From assembly GCA_017308575.1 (NCBI GenBank), contig JAFKEQ010000002.1, positions 62,001-126,000 on the forward strand: DNA of 64,000 bases. The letters are read 5' to 3'. The first letter of the stretch is position 1. Each line of letters starts with the position of its first letter. Positions 18,208-26,880 of the stretch are shown here, in pieces. This stretch comes from Afipia sp. GTDB lineage: Bacteria > Pseudomonadota > Alphaproteobacteria > Rhizobiales > Xanthobacteraceae. The notes beneath the pieces are model-generated. The model saw only the letters and a program-made list of their open reading frames with translations. It was not told the origin of the DNA and did not search any database. The translations under genes were made by a program, and so were the position numbers.

Positions 18208-18255
18208 GGCATGATCCCGAAAAGTGGGAACCGGTTTTCGGACAAGATCATGCCC
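18207..18255. repeat. Nested palindromic intergenic repeat
   Basis: A 49-bp element with perfect 10-bp ends (GGGCATGATC / GATCATGCCC) and an inner pair CCGAAAA / TTTTCGG around GTGGGAACCGG. I recognise this as a dispersed intergenic palindrome of rhizobial genomes. It starts on the last base of the chaA stop codon and lies 18 bp from the end of the convergent VWA gene. Confidence 0.85.
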
Positions 18256-18272
18256 AGGCAGAAATCACGGCG

Positions 18273-19646
18273 TCACTGATACGCCGCGACGATGTCGGTG
18301 ATGGCGCGCTCCAGTTGCTTTGCGGTCGAGCACTGGCGCACGACGCCACAATAAGTCGCGTAGCGCGGCATTTCGGAATCGCCCCAGCCCCAGGCCATGC
18401 GGCCTTCCGGATTGAGCCACACCAGCCGTTTGCAGCGCTCCGAGACGCGGCGCAGGATGTCGGCGCGCGGATCGAGATTGTTGGTCCGTGCATCGCCAAG
18501 CACGATCACCGTGGTCTGCGGCGTTACCGCGTTCATCGCGAGTTTCTCGAAATCGGCGAACGAGCGCCCATAGTCCGATGAGCCGAAGCCGACCTTGGCC
18601 ATGATGTCCTTCATGGCCTCGTCAGCGTCCTTCTCGTCAAGAATGTCGCTGACCTCGATCAAATGACCGGAGAAGGCGAAGGAGCGTACATCGGACACGA
18701 CTTCATGCAGGCTGCAGATCAGCAGCAGGAAGAAATCCGAAACCCGGGCCACCGATCCGCTGACATCGCAGATGGCGACGATCTTCGGCTTGTCGCGATG
18801 GCGGCGCTTCCATGTGGTGAGGAACGGCACACCGCCCCACGCCGCGTTCCTGCGCAGCGTGCGCCGCACGTCGAGATGGCCGCGGCGCTGGCGCTTGCGC
18901 GGCTTGCTGTAGCGTTCGCGCAGGCGTCGCGCGATCTGGCGGATCAGCACGCGCATCTGTTCGATCTGCCGCCGGTCGAGCTGCGACATCGGCGCGTTGC
19001 GCAGGATTTCGTTGCGCAGGTTCTCGCTTTCCTCGCGGCCATAGAGCGCAAGCGCCTGCGAAACCGTGTCGCGCACGGTGTCACGCAGCGCTTCGGTGGC
19101 GGCGGCGAGCCGTTCGGCCTGCGCTGGATTGGACGCGGTCAGGGCATCGAGATCGTCGCGCAATTGCGCGATGCCGAGTTCTTCGAGCAGGCGGCTGGAA
19201 TAGATGCCGCGCTGGGTGAAGACACGGATTTCGGACAGCCCGGCAGCGCTGGCGGCGTTCGCGATGGCCGCGGCGATGGCATTGCGGTCCTGCGACAGCA
19301 GCATTTGCGCGAGAGGCCCGAGACCGGCGGTCGATGGCGCAGCGGCGTCGCCGGACGGCGACTGCGCGCGGCTTTCGTCGTTCGAGTTACTGTTTTGCGG
19401 TTGGTTGTCCTGCGCACCCGGCTGGTCGATCTCCGGCTGCTGGAAGAACAGGTCGAAACATTCGGCCAACGCGCGCTTGTCGTCATCGGATTTTGCAAGT
19501 GTCAGCAAAAACGTGTCGCGCAATACGCTGCGGTCGGCGAAGCCGACTTCGGCGACGGCGCGCATGGCATCGATGCTTTCGGCGGGCGAGAGTCTCACCC
19601 CGGCCCCGCGGGCCGCCCGAAAGAATCGGTGCAGGTTCTCGCGCAT
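18273..19646 (-). CDS. VWA-domain protein, CoxE-like partner of the MoxR ATPase
   Basis: A 457-residue cytosolic protein. The N-terminal half is a CoxE-type helical region beginning MRENLHRFFRAARGAGVRLSPAESIDAMRA, with a Gln/Asn/Ser-rich insert (residues about 95-125) and basic RRLRERYSKPRKRQRRGHLDVRRTLRRN. The C-terminal half is a von Willebrand A domain with the MIDAS-like DVSGSVAR (about residue 285), a second-position threonine near PQTTVIVLGDARTN and a closing acidic element. MoxR-VWA pairs act as ATP-driven chaperones for metal-centre insertion or complex assembly. It starts 4 bp after the MoxR stop. No CO dehydrogenase or other client is nearby, so the target is unknown. Confidence 0.9.
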   Translation of the reverse strand: MRENLHRFFRAARGAGVRLSPAESIDAMRAVAEVGFADRSVLRDTFLLTLAKSDDDKRALAECFDLFFQQPEIDQPGAQDNQPQNSNSNDESRAQSPSGDAAAPSTAGLGPLAQMLLSQDRNAIAAAIANAASAAGLSEIRVFTQRGIYSSRLLEELGIAQLRDDLDALTASNPAQAERLAAATEALRDTVRDTVSQALALYGREESENLRNEILRNAPMSQLDRRQIEQMRVLIRQIARRLRERYSKPRKRQRRGHLDVRRTLRRNAAWGGVPFLTTWKRRHRDKPKIVAICDVSGSVARVSDFFLLLICSLHEVVSDVRSFAFSGHLIEVSDILDEKDADEAMKDIMAKVGFGSSDYGRSFADFEKLAMNAVTPQTTVIVLGDARTNNLDPRADILRRVSERCKRLVWLNPEGRMAWGWGDSEMPRYATYCGVVRQCSTAKQLERAITDIVAAYQ

Positions 19647-19650
19647 CGGA

Positions 19651-20598
19651 TTATCCGAGAATGGTTTCGCGCCGCGCCTTGCCCAGAATGGTCGTGACCT
19701 GCGGCATCGCGGTTTCGATGTCGGCCTCGTACTTGAGCAGGACGTTGAGCGTGTCCTTGACGGTCTGCTGATCGAGTTCGCTCGCTTCAAGCAGAACCAG
19801 CACCCGCGCCCAGTCGATGGCTTCGGACACCGACGGAAGTTTCTTCAGGTCGAGCGTGCGGATTTCATTGATGAAGCCGACGATCTGCCGCCGCAGGGTC
19901 TGAGAAATGCCGGGCACACGACTTTCCACGATGCGTTCCTCCAGCCTCTGCTCGGGGAATCCGATGTGCAGATGCAGGCAGCGGCGCTTGAGCGCATCGC
20001 CGAGATCGCGTTCGCTGTTGGAGGTCAGGATCACCGTCGGCGGTGCGACGGCAGACACCGTGCCGAGTTCGGGGATCGTCACCTGAAAGTCGGACAGGAT
20101 TTCCAGCAGCAGGGATTCGAACTCCGCGTCCGATTTGTCGATCTCGTCGATCAGCAGCACGCAGCCTTTCGGCTGTTCCAGTGCCTGCAGCAGAGGACGC
20201 GGTTCGACGAATTCCTTGGAGAAGAACACGTCGCCGAAATCGTGCAGCTTGTTGAGCGCGGCGGGCAGGGTCTCCGCATCGCCCAGCACTTCGCCGAGCT
20301 TGTCCTTCAGGATCTGGGTGTAGAGAAGCTGCTTGGCGTATTTCCACTCGTAGAGCGCCTTGGCTTCGTCGAGGCCTTCGTAGCATTGCAGGCGGATCAG
20401 CTTGAGGCCGCGCCAAGTCGCGATGGCTTTGGCCAGTTCGGTCTTGCCGACGCCGGCGGGCCCTTCCACCAGAATGGGCTTCGCGATCCGGTCCGCCAGA
20501 AATACGGCCGTCGCGATCTGACGGTTGGCGATGTAGCCGGCCGATGCGAGGCCCTGTTCGACGGCGTCGATCGAGGCGGTCGGCTGATGGTCGGTCAA
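19651..20598 (-). CDS. MoxR-family AAA+ ATPase (CoxD-like)
   Basis: A 315-residue AAA+ chaperone ATPase. Walker A GPAGVGKT is at residues 46-53, followed by the KLIRLQCYEGLDEAKALYEW segment typical of the CoxD branch, Walker B CVLLIDEIDKSD, sensor 1 VILTSNSERDL and an arginine-finger region RRCLHLHI. The long open frame runs to 20847, but only the part from about 20607 is family sequence. TTG at 20598 has GGAG 8 nt upstream and is chosen; GTG at 20607 is the alternative. It should unfold or activate a client together with the downstream VWA protein, with which it forms a two-gene operon. Confidence 0.9.
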   Translation of the reverse strand: MTDHQPTASIDAVEQGLASAGYIANRQIATAVFLADRIAKPILVEGPAGVGKTELAKAIATWRGLKLIRLQCYEGLDEAKALYEWKYAKQLLYTQILKDKLGEVLGDAETLPAALNKLHDFGDVFFSKEFVEPRPLLQALEQPKGCVLLIDEIDKSDAEFESLLLEILSDFQVTIPELGTVSAVAPPTVILTSNSERDLGDALKRRCLHLHIGFPEQRLEERIVESRVPGISQTLRRQIVGFINEIRTLDLKKLPSVSEAIDWARVLVLLEASELDQQTVKDTLNVLLKYEADIETAMPQVTTILGKARRETILG

Positions 20599-20769
20599 GT
20601 TTATCACTCCAGATCGGTGAGATCGGCTGCGGAAGGTTCGTCTCTTGCTACGATGCCATGAGGCGTTCGTCCATATCGGCCCGGCCATGCATCGACGCAG
20701 GCGGAACCGCTGTGCGAAATCGGCAGCCGCGGTTTGACCGGACCGCCGGGCCTTTTGTATGGTCGGCAG

Positions 20770-21171
20770 ATGCATAAGCTCGCCCGGCATATTCTGGCTG
20801 CCTGTTTGACGATCGCCCTGATTGTCGGCGGCGTGCCGTTCGCGCATGCTATGCCGGCGTCATCTCCGGCCGTCGCAGCCGTTCAGGAAGCCGGCACGCA
20901 TCGGCTCGACGCTGGACATGCGATGCATCATCAGATGCAGCATGAGGCATCCGCCGACAACGAAGGCGGCGTCATGCCAGCTGCGCCGGGCAACAGCGGC
21001 GATCTCTGCAAGGGTCTGAAATGTTGCAGCATGTGCGCGACCGCCTATGTTGCACCTGTGCTGCGAGGTCTGAATGTAGAGCGGCTGTCCTTCGCGGTTC
21101 GCTATGAGACGCTGACGGCCATTCACCGCGAAGCCGTGACCTTCATCGATCCCGGAATTCCCATCGCGTGA
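20770..21171 (+). CDS. Secreted His/Cys-rich protein, probable copper-related (DUF2946-like)
   Basis: A 133-residue exported protein. The signal peptide MHKLARHILAACLTIALIVGGVPFAHA ends in AHA. The mature part is rich in His and Met (GHAMHHQMQHE) and has a cysteine cluster CKGLKCCSMC near residues 83-92, both suited to binding copper. Resemblance to DUF2946-type small metal-resistance proteins is a weak match made from memory. It lies 82 bp upstream of a Met/His-rich outer-membrane-like protein and probably shares its operon. No classical copper gene (copA, cusA) is in the window, so the metal is inferred. Confidence 0.65.
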   Translation: MHKLARHILAACLTIALIVGGVPFAHAMPASSPAVAAVQEAGTHRLDAGHAMHHQMQHEASADNEGGVMPAAPGNSGDLCKGLKCCSMCATAYVAPVLRGLNVERLSFAVRYETLTAIHREAVTFIDPGIPIA

Positions 21172-21252
21172 CGTGAACCGGTGGCCTTCAGCCGCCGAAC
21201 ACAGCGCCCGTCCAGGACGGGCAGATATCACCGTCATGATTTCGAGGATCAC

Positions 21253-22746
21253 ATGCGTGCATCACTGCACCGGCGCGGCCGAGGCTGCGCAATTCTTCTT
21301 GTCCTTTTTCTCTACACCACGTCCGCTGTCGCCCAGCAGGCGGACCATTCCGCCATGAATCATTCAGAGATGGATCATTCGGGAATGGATCACGCCACGA
21401 TGGATCATTCTGGAATGGCGATGCCACCTATGGCGAAACCTGCGCCGGCAAAGACGCGCAACCGCACCAGAGGCGCACATCGCATGCGCGGACATGACAT
21501 GCATTCGGGTGCGGAGGCGGCGCAGGCCGCGCCCGGTGCGGCGCATAGCGGCCACGCCATGACGGACATGGCGCATGGCGCGATGACCGGATTCCTCGGG
21601 CCCTATCCGATGACGCGCGAAGGATCGGGCACGAGCTGGGTGCCCGACGCCACGCCGCATGAGGGGCTGCATCAGCAACTTGCCGAATGGAGCGTGATGA
21701 CTCACGGCAACATCAATCTTATCTACGACAATCAGGGCGGCCCACGCGGCGGCAACAAGACTTTCGTCAGCGGCATGCTGATGACCATGGCGCAGCGGCC
21801 GCTTGGTGAAGGCACGCTCGGCCTGCGTGCGATGCTGTCGCCCGAGCCGCTGATGGGCGCGAGCGGCTATCCGCTGCTGCTGGCCACCGGCGAGACGGCG
21901 GACGGCAAGCAGCATCTGGTCGATCGCCAGCATCCGCACGACCTGTTCATGGAGTTGGCGGCGACCTACAGCCAGAGCATCACGAAGAATACGAGCGTGT
22001 TCATCTATGGCGGCCTGCCGGGCGAGCCTGCGCTCGGCCCGCCCGCGTTCATGCATCGCACCAGCGGCGCGGACAATCCCGAAGCACCGATCAGTCATCA
22101 CTGGCTGGACTCGACGCACATCACCTTCGGCGTCCTGACCGCGGGCCTTGTCGTGAACGACTGGAAGTTCGAGGCCTCGACCTTTCGCGGACGCGAGCCG
22201 GACCAGTATCGCTACGACATCGAGCGGCCCACTCTCGACAGTTTCTCGGGCCGGGTGAGCTGGAATCCGACGCGCGAACTGTCGCTGCAGGTCTCTTACG
22301 GGCGGATCAATTCGCCGGAACAGCTTGCGCCGTCGATCAACGAAAACCGCCTCACGGCTTCGGCGATCTACACCACGGCTTTCGGCGACGGGCATCTGTG
22401 GAGCACGACGGCAGCGTGGGGCCGCAAGATGCTGCGGCCGGGCGAGACGCTGGACGCCTGGCTGCTGGAGAGTTCCCTCATTTTCAAAAACAACGTGACG
22501 CTGTTCATGCGCGCGGAGCGGGTAGACGAGAATGAGCTGACCCACGACATCCCCGGGCTGGATGGCCGGACCTTTGCGGTTAACAAGGTCAGTGTGGGTG
22601 GAATCTACGATTTCATTCGCACCGAGCGGGTCAAGTTCGGCCTCGGCGGGCTGGTCAGCCGCTACGGGCTGCCGTCCGATCTCGTGACCGAATACGACCG
22701 CGATCCGACCAGCTACATGGTGTTCGGACGGCTCAAGATGCTGTGA
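21253..22746 (+). CDS. Exported protein with tandem His/Met pentapeptide repeats, probable copper-binding outer-membrane protein
   Basis: A 497-residue protein starting with a signal peptide (CAILLVLFLYTTSAVAQQA). Residues 31-55 are five successive pentapeptides of the form [D/N]H[S/A]xM: DHSAM, NHSEM, DHSGM, DHATM, DHSGM. Further His/Met-rich sequence runs to about residue 115 (MRGHDMHSGAEAA, GHAMTDMAHGAM). The remainder has alternating strands ending in Y/F/L typical of an outer-membrane barrel (YMVFGRLKML at the end). The start ATG at 21253 has GAGG upstream; the frame extends to 21181. His/Met repeats like these bind Cu(I)/Cu(II) in copper-handling proteins such as CopB and PcoE. The function as a copper porin or sink is inference. 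Confidence 0.7.
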   Translation: MRASLHRRGRGCAILLVLFLYTTSAVAQQADHSAMNHSEMDHSGMDHATMDHSGMAMPPMAKPAPAKTRNRTRGAHRMRGHDMHSGAEAAQAAPGAAHSGHAMTDMAHGAMTGFLGPYPMTREGSGTSWVPDATPHEGLHQQLAEWSVMTHGNINLIYDNQGGPRGGNKTFVSGMLMTMAQRPLGEGTLGLRAMLSPEPLMGASGYPLLLATGETADGKQHLVDRQHPHDLFMELAATYSQSITKNTSVFIYGGLPGEPALGPPAFMHRTSGADNPEAPISHHWLDSTHITFGVLTAGLVVNDWKFEASTFRGREPDQYRYDIERPTLDSFSGRVSWNPTRELSLQVSYGRINSPEQLAPSINENRLTASAIYTTAFGDGHLWSTTAAWGRKMLRPGETLDAWLLESSLIFKNNVTLFMRAERVDENELTHDIPGLDGRTFAVNKVSVGGIYDFIRTERVKFGLGGLVSRYGLPSDLVTEYDRDPTSYMVFGRLKML

Positions 22747-22847
22747 GCGAAAAACTGCGACGGACGGGCTGTTGCCACCGATCCGTCGCAGTTGATCCCT
22801 CAATCGGCCCAAAAGTTCCCCCATGCAACGACGTGCGGGGAATTCAG

Positions 22848-23747
22848 ATGATCAAGAAGCTGTTCAGCAAGTACTTTCTGGAAGTCATTCCATCGATCGT
22901 GGCGACGGTGGTCGGCGCCTATATCGTGACCCACTACATCAACGCCAGGTCGGACGCCGACAAGCCGAAGGCGGCCGTTTCGGCGCCTGCGGACACCTCG
23001 AAGGACGCTCCCCAGACCCTGAAGGCCGACGAGGCCGGGGATAGGCCCGCGGCCGCTGTGAAAGCCGAGGCCGCGCGGCTCAAGGCCGAGAAGCTGGCTG
23101 CCGAGAAGGCCGCGGCCGAACGCGCCGCGGCTGATCGTGCGGAGAACGCAAGGAAAGCCGCTGAAAAGCTCGCCAGTGAGAAGGCTGAAAAGGCTGCTGC
23201 GGCCGAAAAGGTTGCCGCGGAAAAGGCTGCCGCCGAGAAGCGTGAGCGCGAGCGGGCGACTGCGAAAGCCGCGCCCGTTGCGCCGCAGCCTGCCGCCGAG
23301 GCCAATGCTACGCCGGAGCGGGATGCCAACGATCTGGCGCGCGCCGCGATCGAACGGCTGCGCAAATCCAGCCCGCAGCCTGTCGAACAGTCCCGCACGC
23401 AGGAAGCGGCTCGCACCGAAGAGGCGAGGCCGCAGCCGGAGCGTGCCAAGGTCAACAGCGTTGTCTATGCGCCTGCCGCGCCGCAGCCGCCGATTCAGCC
23501 GCTTCCGCCGGCCGTCAATGTCGCTCCGGCGCCGCCCGAGCTTGCGGTGGCCACCCCGCCTGCGCCGTTTCCCCGGCCGGTCGATTCATCCGGCGCCGAC
23601 GATGATGCTTCGCGCCTGACCCCGCCGGCCGACATTCCGGCGCGGCAATCGGAGCGGTCCCATGATCGCAACCGTTCCGTCGCCGAAGGCGTGGTCTCGG
23701 CGGCGAGGTCGGTGTTTCATGCGGTCATTCCGGAACGCAGCAACTAA
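22848..23747 (+). CDS. Membrane-anchored Ala/Lys/Glu coiled-coil and proline-rich protein, unknown function
   Basis: A 299-residue protein I do not recognise. It has one N-terminal transmembrane helix (FLEVIPSIVATVVGAYIVTHYI), then about 110 residues of Ala/Lys/Glu-rich heptad sequence (repeats like KAEKLAAEKAAAERAAADRA) that should form a long coiled coil or single alpha-helix, then a Pro-rich region (residues about 190-265) and a charged tail. The layout recalls TolA and other envelope-spanning rods, but no TolA C-terminal domain is present. The ATG at 22848 follows GCGGGGAATTCAG. It is separated from the preceding outer-membrane-like gene by about 100 bp and overlaps the convergent regulator gene by four bases. 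Confidence 0.75.
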   Translation: MIKKLFSKYFLEVIPSIVATVVGAYIVTHYINARSDADKPKAAVSAPADTSKDAPQTLKADEAGDRPAAAVKAEAARLKAEKLAAEKAAAERAAADRAENARKAAEKLASEKAEKAAAAEKVAAEKAAAEKRERERATAKAAPVAPQPAAEANATPERDANDLARAAIERLRKSSPQPVEQSRTQEAARTEEARPQPERAKVNSVVYAPAAPQPPIQPLPPAVNVAPAPPELAVATPPAPFPRPVDSSGADDDASRLTPPADIPARQSERSHDRNRSVAEGVVSAARSVFHAVIPERSN

Positions 23748-24880
23748 CCGGGCTTCGGCCGTTTCCGCTTTCCGGCCGGGGCAGCCGTGTCCGTGACGGC
23801 GCCCGTATCCACGATGTCCAGAAATTCCTTCACCGTGCTGACGGTCCCGGGGCTCTGCGCCACGTAGCCCGGAAGCTGCATGACCGCGTTGTGGAAGGCC
23901 CGGCCTTTCATGATGTCCAGGATGCGCTGCATCGGTTCGGTGTCGAGGAAGGCGCGGCGGCAGACGAAGAAGTAATCCTCCGTCAGCAGGCGCACGAAAT
24001 CGAGCCCGAACTGCTTTGCCGCGGCTTCCACGCCGAAGGCCGCATCCGCCATGCCGCTGGCGACATAGGCGGCGACGGCGGCGTGGGTGAATTCGATCTG
24101 TTGCGCGCCGTTGATGGTCGCGGCATCGATTCCATCCAGTCCGAGCAATTGATCGAACAGCAGCCGCGTTCCGGAATCATGGTCGCGATTGACGAAACGG
24201 GCCTTGGTAGCAACCAGCTCCCTGAGCGATCCGATCCCGAGCGGATTGCCCTTCTTCACCATCAGGCCCATTTCGCGCGTGACGAAACTGATGACGCGGT
24301 CCTCACGCGGATCGAGCCATTCGCGGCAGGCCTTGATGCTTTGCGCGCGCAACTCGCCGCGCGGCACGTGCACGCCGGAGAGGTCGCACGCGCCCTGCGC
24401 CAGCGACAGCAGCGAGTTCTGGTTGCTGACGTAGCGCAGATCGACGCCGATCCCGGGTTCCTTGTCGAGCAGCTCACGCAACCTTGAGACGGCAAAGCCG
24501 TGGCTGGCGTGAACGCGGATTACCGATGGGCGTTGATGCAGGAACGGCTTGATCTCGGTGGCGAGTTCCTGCGCGAGATTTTCGAGTTGCGGACCGAGGC
24601 GGGCCTGCATGCGCTGCCCCGCCCAGACAAGTTTCTCGCCGAAGGGCGTCAGCGTGGTGCCCTTGCCGCGATGAGTTTCGACCAGCGGCACGCCGAAAAA
24701 TTCGGACCACTGTTCGACGAGATTCCAGACATGCCGGTAGGAGAGGTGAGCGTGCTCCGCGGCGCTCGTGAGCTTTCCGGTTTCGCGGATCTGGTTGAGC
24801 ACGCCGAGCATAACCACGGCGGTCTGCGGACTGCTTTCCTTGCGAAACCGCCAGACGGGTTCGATCTCGATCTGCATCAT
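23744..24880 (-). CDS. One-component regulator: ModE/LysR-like HTH fused to a substrate-binding domain
   Basis: A 378-residue transcription factor. Residues about 20-95 form a winged helix of the ModE/LysR type (GKLTSAAEHAHLSYRHVWNLVEQWSEFFGVPLVETHRGKGTTLTPFGEKL). Residues about 125-345 form a periplasmic-binding-protein-like domain of the molybdate class (VIRVHASHGFAVSRLRELL, FVNRDHDSGTRLLFDQLL, HAAVAAYVASGMADAAFGVEAAAKQFGLDFVRL). Such proteins sense oxyanions or small ligands in the cytosol and control transport or molybdoenzyme genes. It diverges from an aldehyde dehydrogenase gene and has a perfect inverted repeat just before its start, so autoregulation and control of that gene are likely. 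The ligand is not evident. Confidence 0.85.
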   Translation of the reverse strand: MMQIEIEPVWRFRKESSPQTAVVMLGVLNQIRETGKLTSAAEHAHLSYRHVWNLVEQWSEFFGVPLVETHRGKGTTLTPFGEKLVWAGQRMQARLGPQLENLAQELATEIKPFLHQRPSVIRVHASHGFAVSRLRELLDKEPGIGVDLRYVSNQNSLLSLAQGACDLSGVHVPRGELRAQSIKACREWLDPREDRVISFVTREMGLMVKKGNPLGIGSLRELVATKARFVNRDHDSGTRLLFDQLLGLDGIDAATINGAQQIEFTHAAVAAYVASGMADAAFGVEAAAKQFGLDFVRLLTEDYFFVCRRAFLDTEPMQRILDIMKGRAFHNAVMQLPGYVAQSPGTVSTVKEFLDIVDTGAVTDTAAPAGKRKRPKPG

Positions 24881-24891
24881 GGTGACGCCCT

Positions 24892-24909
24892 TATGAAATT
24901 GATTTCATA
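24892..24909. promoter_or_regulatory. Inverted repeat TATGAAAT-TG-ATTTCATA, candidate operator
   Basis: Perfect 8-bp arms around a 2-bp centre, 11 bp upstream of the regulator's ATG and 84 bp upstream of the divergent aldehyde dehydrogenase. Position and symmetry suit a dimeric winged-helix regulator. Confidence 0.6.
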
Positions 24910-24993
24910 TCATTGTGAGCCATAGGCACGTCGTCTCATATTTACTCTGGTATATTTAATACGGAAGCTGATGGAAAGAACAGGAGGAATATG

Positions 24994-26478
24994 ATGTCAA
25001 TTGCATATGATAACACCCTCGAAGCGCCTCATGGCGCGGTCGTTCTTCGCAAGCAGCTCTTGATCGACGGCCAGCACGTCGAGTCCGTTTCGGGCAAGAC
25101 CTTCAACACGCTTAATCCCGCCACCGGCGACGTCATCGCGACCGTTGCCGAAGGTAACGAAGCCGATGTCGATCGCGCGGTCGCTGCCGCGCGGCGCGCT
25201 TTTGAAGGGGTATGGGGCAGCATGCGCCCTTCCGAGCGCGGCCACATCCTGTTTCGCTTCGCCGAGCTTTTGAAAAAGCACGGCGCTGAGATCGCCGAAC
25301 TGGAAAGCCGCGATGCCGGCAAGCCGATCGCCGCCGTGCTGCGGCAGGATCTTCCCGCCGCCATCGACACGCTGATTTACTATGCCGGGTGGGCCGACAA
25401 GATTCACGGCGACACCGTGCCGACGCGCAGCGATGCGTTGACCTACACCGTGCGTGAGCCGGTCGGCGTGGTCGCAGTGATCGTGCCGTGGAATTTCCCG
25501 CTGATGATCGGCATGTGGAAGCTTGCGCCGGCACTGGCCTGCGGTTGCACCATCGTGATGAAGCCTGCCGAATTGACGTCCCTGTCGGCGTTGCGCCTCG
25601 GCGAACTCGCGCTGGAAGCCGGATTGCCGCCGGGCGTGCTCAACATCGTGCCCGGTCCCGGCCGTGTGGTGGGAGATGCGCTGGTCAATCATCCCGGCGT
25701 GGACAAGGTGACCTTCACCGGCTCGCCCGGCGTCGGCCGCGGCATCCTTCGCGGCGCGGCAGGCAACTTCAAGCGCGTGTCGCTCGAACTCGGCGGCAAG
25801 TCGGCCAACGTGATCTTTGACGACGCCGATCTCGATGCGGCCACCAAGGCCGCCGCCGCGGGCATCTTCTTCAATGCCGGGCAGGTGTGCTCGGCCGGCT
25901 CTCGCGTGCTGGCGCACGAGAAGGTCTACGACGAAGTCGTTGCGCGTCTGACGGCGCGGGCCGAAGCGCTGCGCATGGGCGACACTGCCGACAAGACCAC
26001 GGCGCTCGGCCCCGTGATCTCCGAAAAGCAGATGAAGACGATTCTCGATTATGTCGACATCGGCCAGAAGGAAGGCGCGACACTGGTCACCGGCGGTCAG
26101 CATGTCGGTGACCGCGGCTACTACATCAGCCCTGCGGTGTTCGCGAACGTGAAGCACGAGATGCGGATTTCGCAGGAAGAAATCTTCGGTCCCGTGGTCT
26201 CTGTCATCAAGTTCAAGGACGAGGCCGACGCCATCCGCATCGCCAACGGCACCGCCTTCAGCCTGGCGGCAGGTGTGTGGAGCCGCGACATCGGCCGCAC
26301 GCAGCGTTTCGCGAAGAAGGCGAAGGCGGGCACGGTCTGGGTCAACACCTATGGCTATACCGACGTGCGGTTGCCGTGGGGCGGCGCGGGCGACTCGGGT
26401 TTTGGCCGCGAGCACGGTACCGAGGCGCTGGCGAACTTCACCGAGCCGAAGGCAGTGTGGGTGAATTTGAACGTGTGA
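24994..26478 (+). CDS. NAD(P)-dependent aldehyde dehydrogenase
   Basis: A 494-residue cytosolic enzyme oxidising an aldehyde to its acid. The catalytic set is complete: E265 in SLELGGKSAN, C299 in FFNAGQVCSAGSR, N-terminal VPWNFP with the oxyanion asparagine, and FTGSPGVGRGI as the cofactor loop. Length and motifs place it among betaine-aldehyde / phenylacetaldehyde-type ALDHs, but substrate cannot be read. Two ATGs occur in tandem; an AGGAGG lies 6 nt before the one at 24994, which is chosen over 24991. Its promoter region is shared with a divergent ModE-like regulator that probably controls it. A strong terminator follows at 26525-26550. Confidence 0.95.
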   Translation: MSIAYDNTLEAPHGAVVLRKQLLIDGQHVESVSGKTFNTLNPATGDVIATVAEGNEADVDRAVAAARRAFEGVWGSMRPSERGHILFRFAELLKKHGAEIAELESRDAGKPIAAVLRQDLPAAIDTLIYYAGWADKIHGDTVPTRSDALTYTVREPVGVVAVIVPWNFPLMIGMWKLAPALACGCTIVMKPAELTSLSALRLGELALEAGLPPGVLNIVPGPGRVVGDALVNHPGVDKVTFTGSPGVGRGILRGAAGNFKRVSLELGGKSANVIFDDADLDAATKAAAAGIFFNAGQVCSAGSRVLAHEKVYDEVVARLTARAEALRMGDTADKTTALGPVISEKQMKTILDYVDIGQKEGATLVTGGQHVGDRGYYISPAVFANVKHEMRISQEEIFGPVVSVIKFKDEADAIRIANGTAFSLAAGVWSRDIGRTQRFAKKAKAGTVWVNTYGYTDVRLPWGGAGDSGFGREHGTEALANFTEPKAVWVNLNV

Positions 26479-26524
26479 GCCAAGTTCGTTTGAGCAACGC
26501 CTCCTCCGAGCACAGCCCAAACAA

Positions 26525-26552
26525 AAACGCGGGCCGCAAGGCCCGCGTTTTC
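26525..26552. terminator. Bidirectional intrinsic terminator
   Basis: AAACGCGGGCC, loop GCAA and GGCCCGCGTTT make an 11-bp stem flanked by A-rich and T-rich sequence on the two sides. It lies between the convergent aldehyde dehydrogenase and rpsU genes. Confidence 0.88.
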
Positions 26553-26574
26553 ATATTCAAGATCGGAAAAGAGC

Positions 26575-26880
26575 TTAGCGCGGAGTGCGCGGAGCGCCTG
26601 CACCGGGGCCACGGCCGCCGGCTGCACCACGGTCGCCGCCAGCGCCAGCGCCGAACACCGGCTTCGGCTTCATCGGCAGCAGGCCTTCGCGCTGCAGCTT
26701 CTTGCGCGCCAGCTTGCGGGCGCGACGAACGGCTTCCGCCTTCTCGCGGGCCTTCTTCTCGGAGGGCTTTTCGTAATGACCGCGGAGCTTCATCTCGCGG
26801 AAAATGCCCTCGCGCTGCATCTTCTTCTTCAGCGCCTTGAGAGCCTGGTCGACATTGTTATCGCGGACGAGAACCTGCAC
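26575..26880 (-). CDS. rpsU: 30S ribosomal protein S21
   Basis: A 101-residue small-subunit ribosomal protein that helps base-pairing of the Shine-Dalgarno sequence. The core [50 protein letters not shown] is canonical. The C-terminal 35 residues ([25 protein letters not shown]) form a Gly/Ala/Arg-rich tail absent from enterobacterial S21 but common in alphaproteobacteria. Translation starts at GTG with AGAGGAT upstream. It is a single gene here, without the dnaG-rpoD neighbours of enteric bacteria. Confidence 0.95.
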   Translation of the reverse strand: MQVLVRDNNVDQALKALKKKMQREGIFREMKLRGHYEKPSEKKAREKAEAVRRARKLARKKLQREGLLPMKPKPVFGAGAGGDRGAAGGRGPGAGAPRTPR

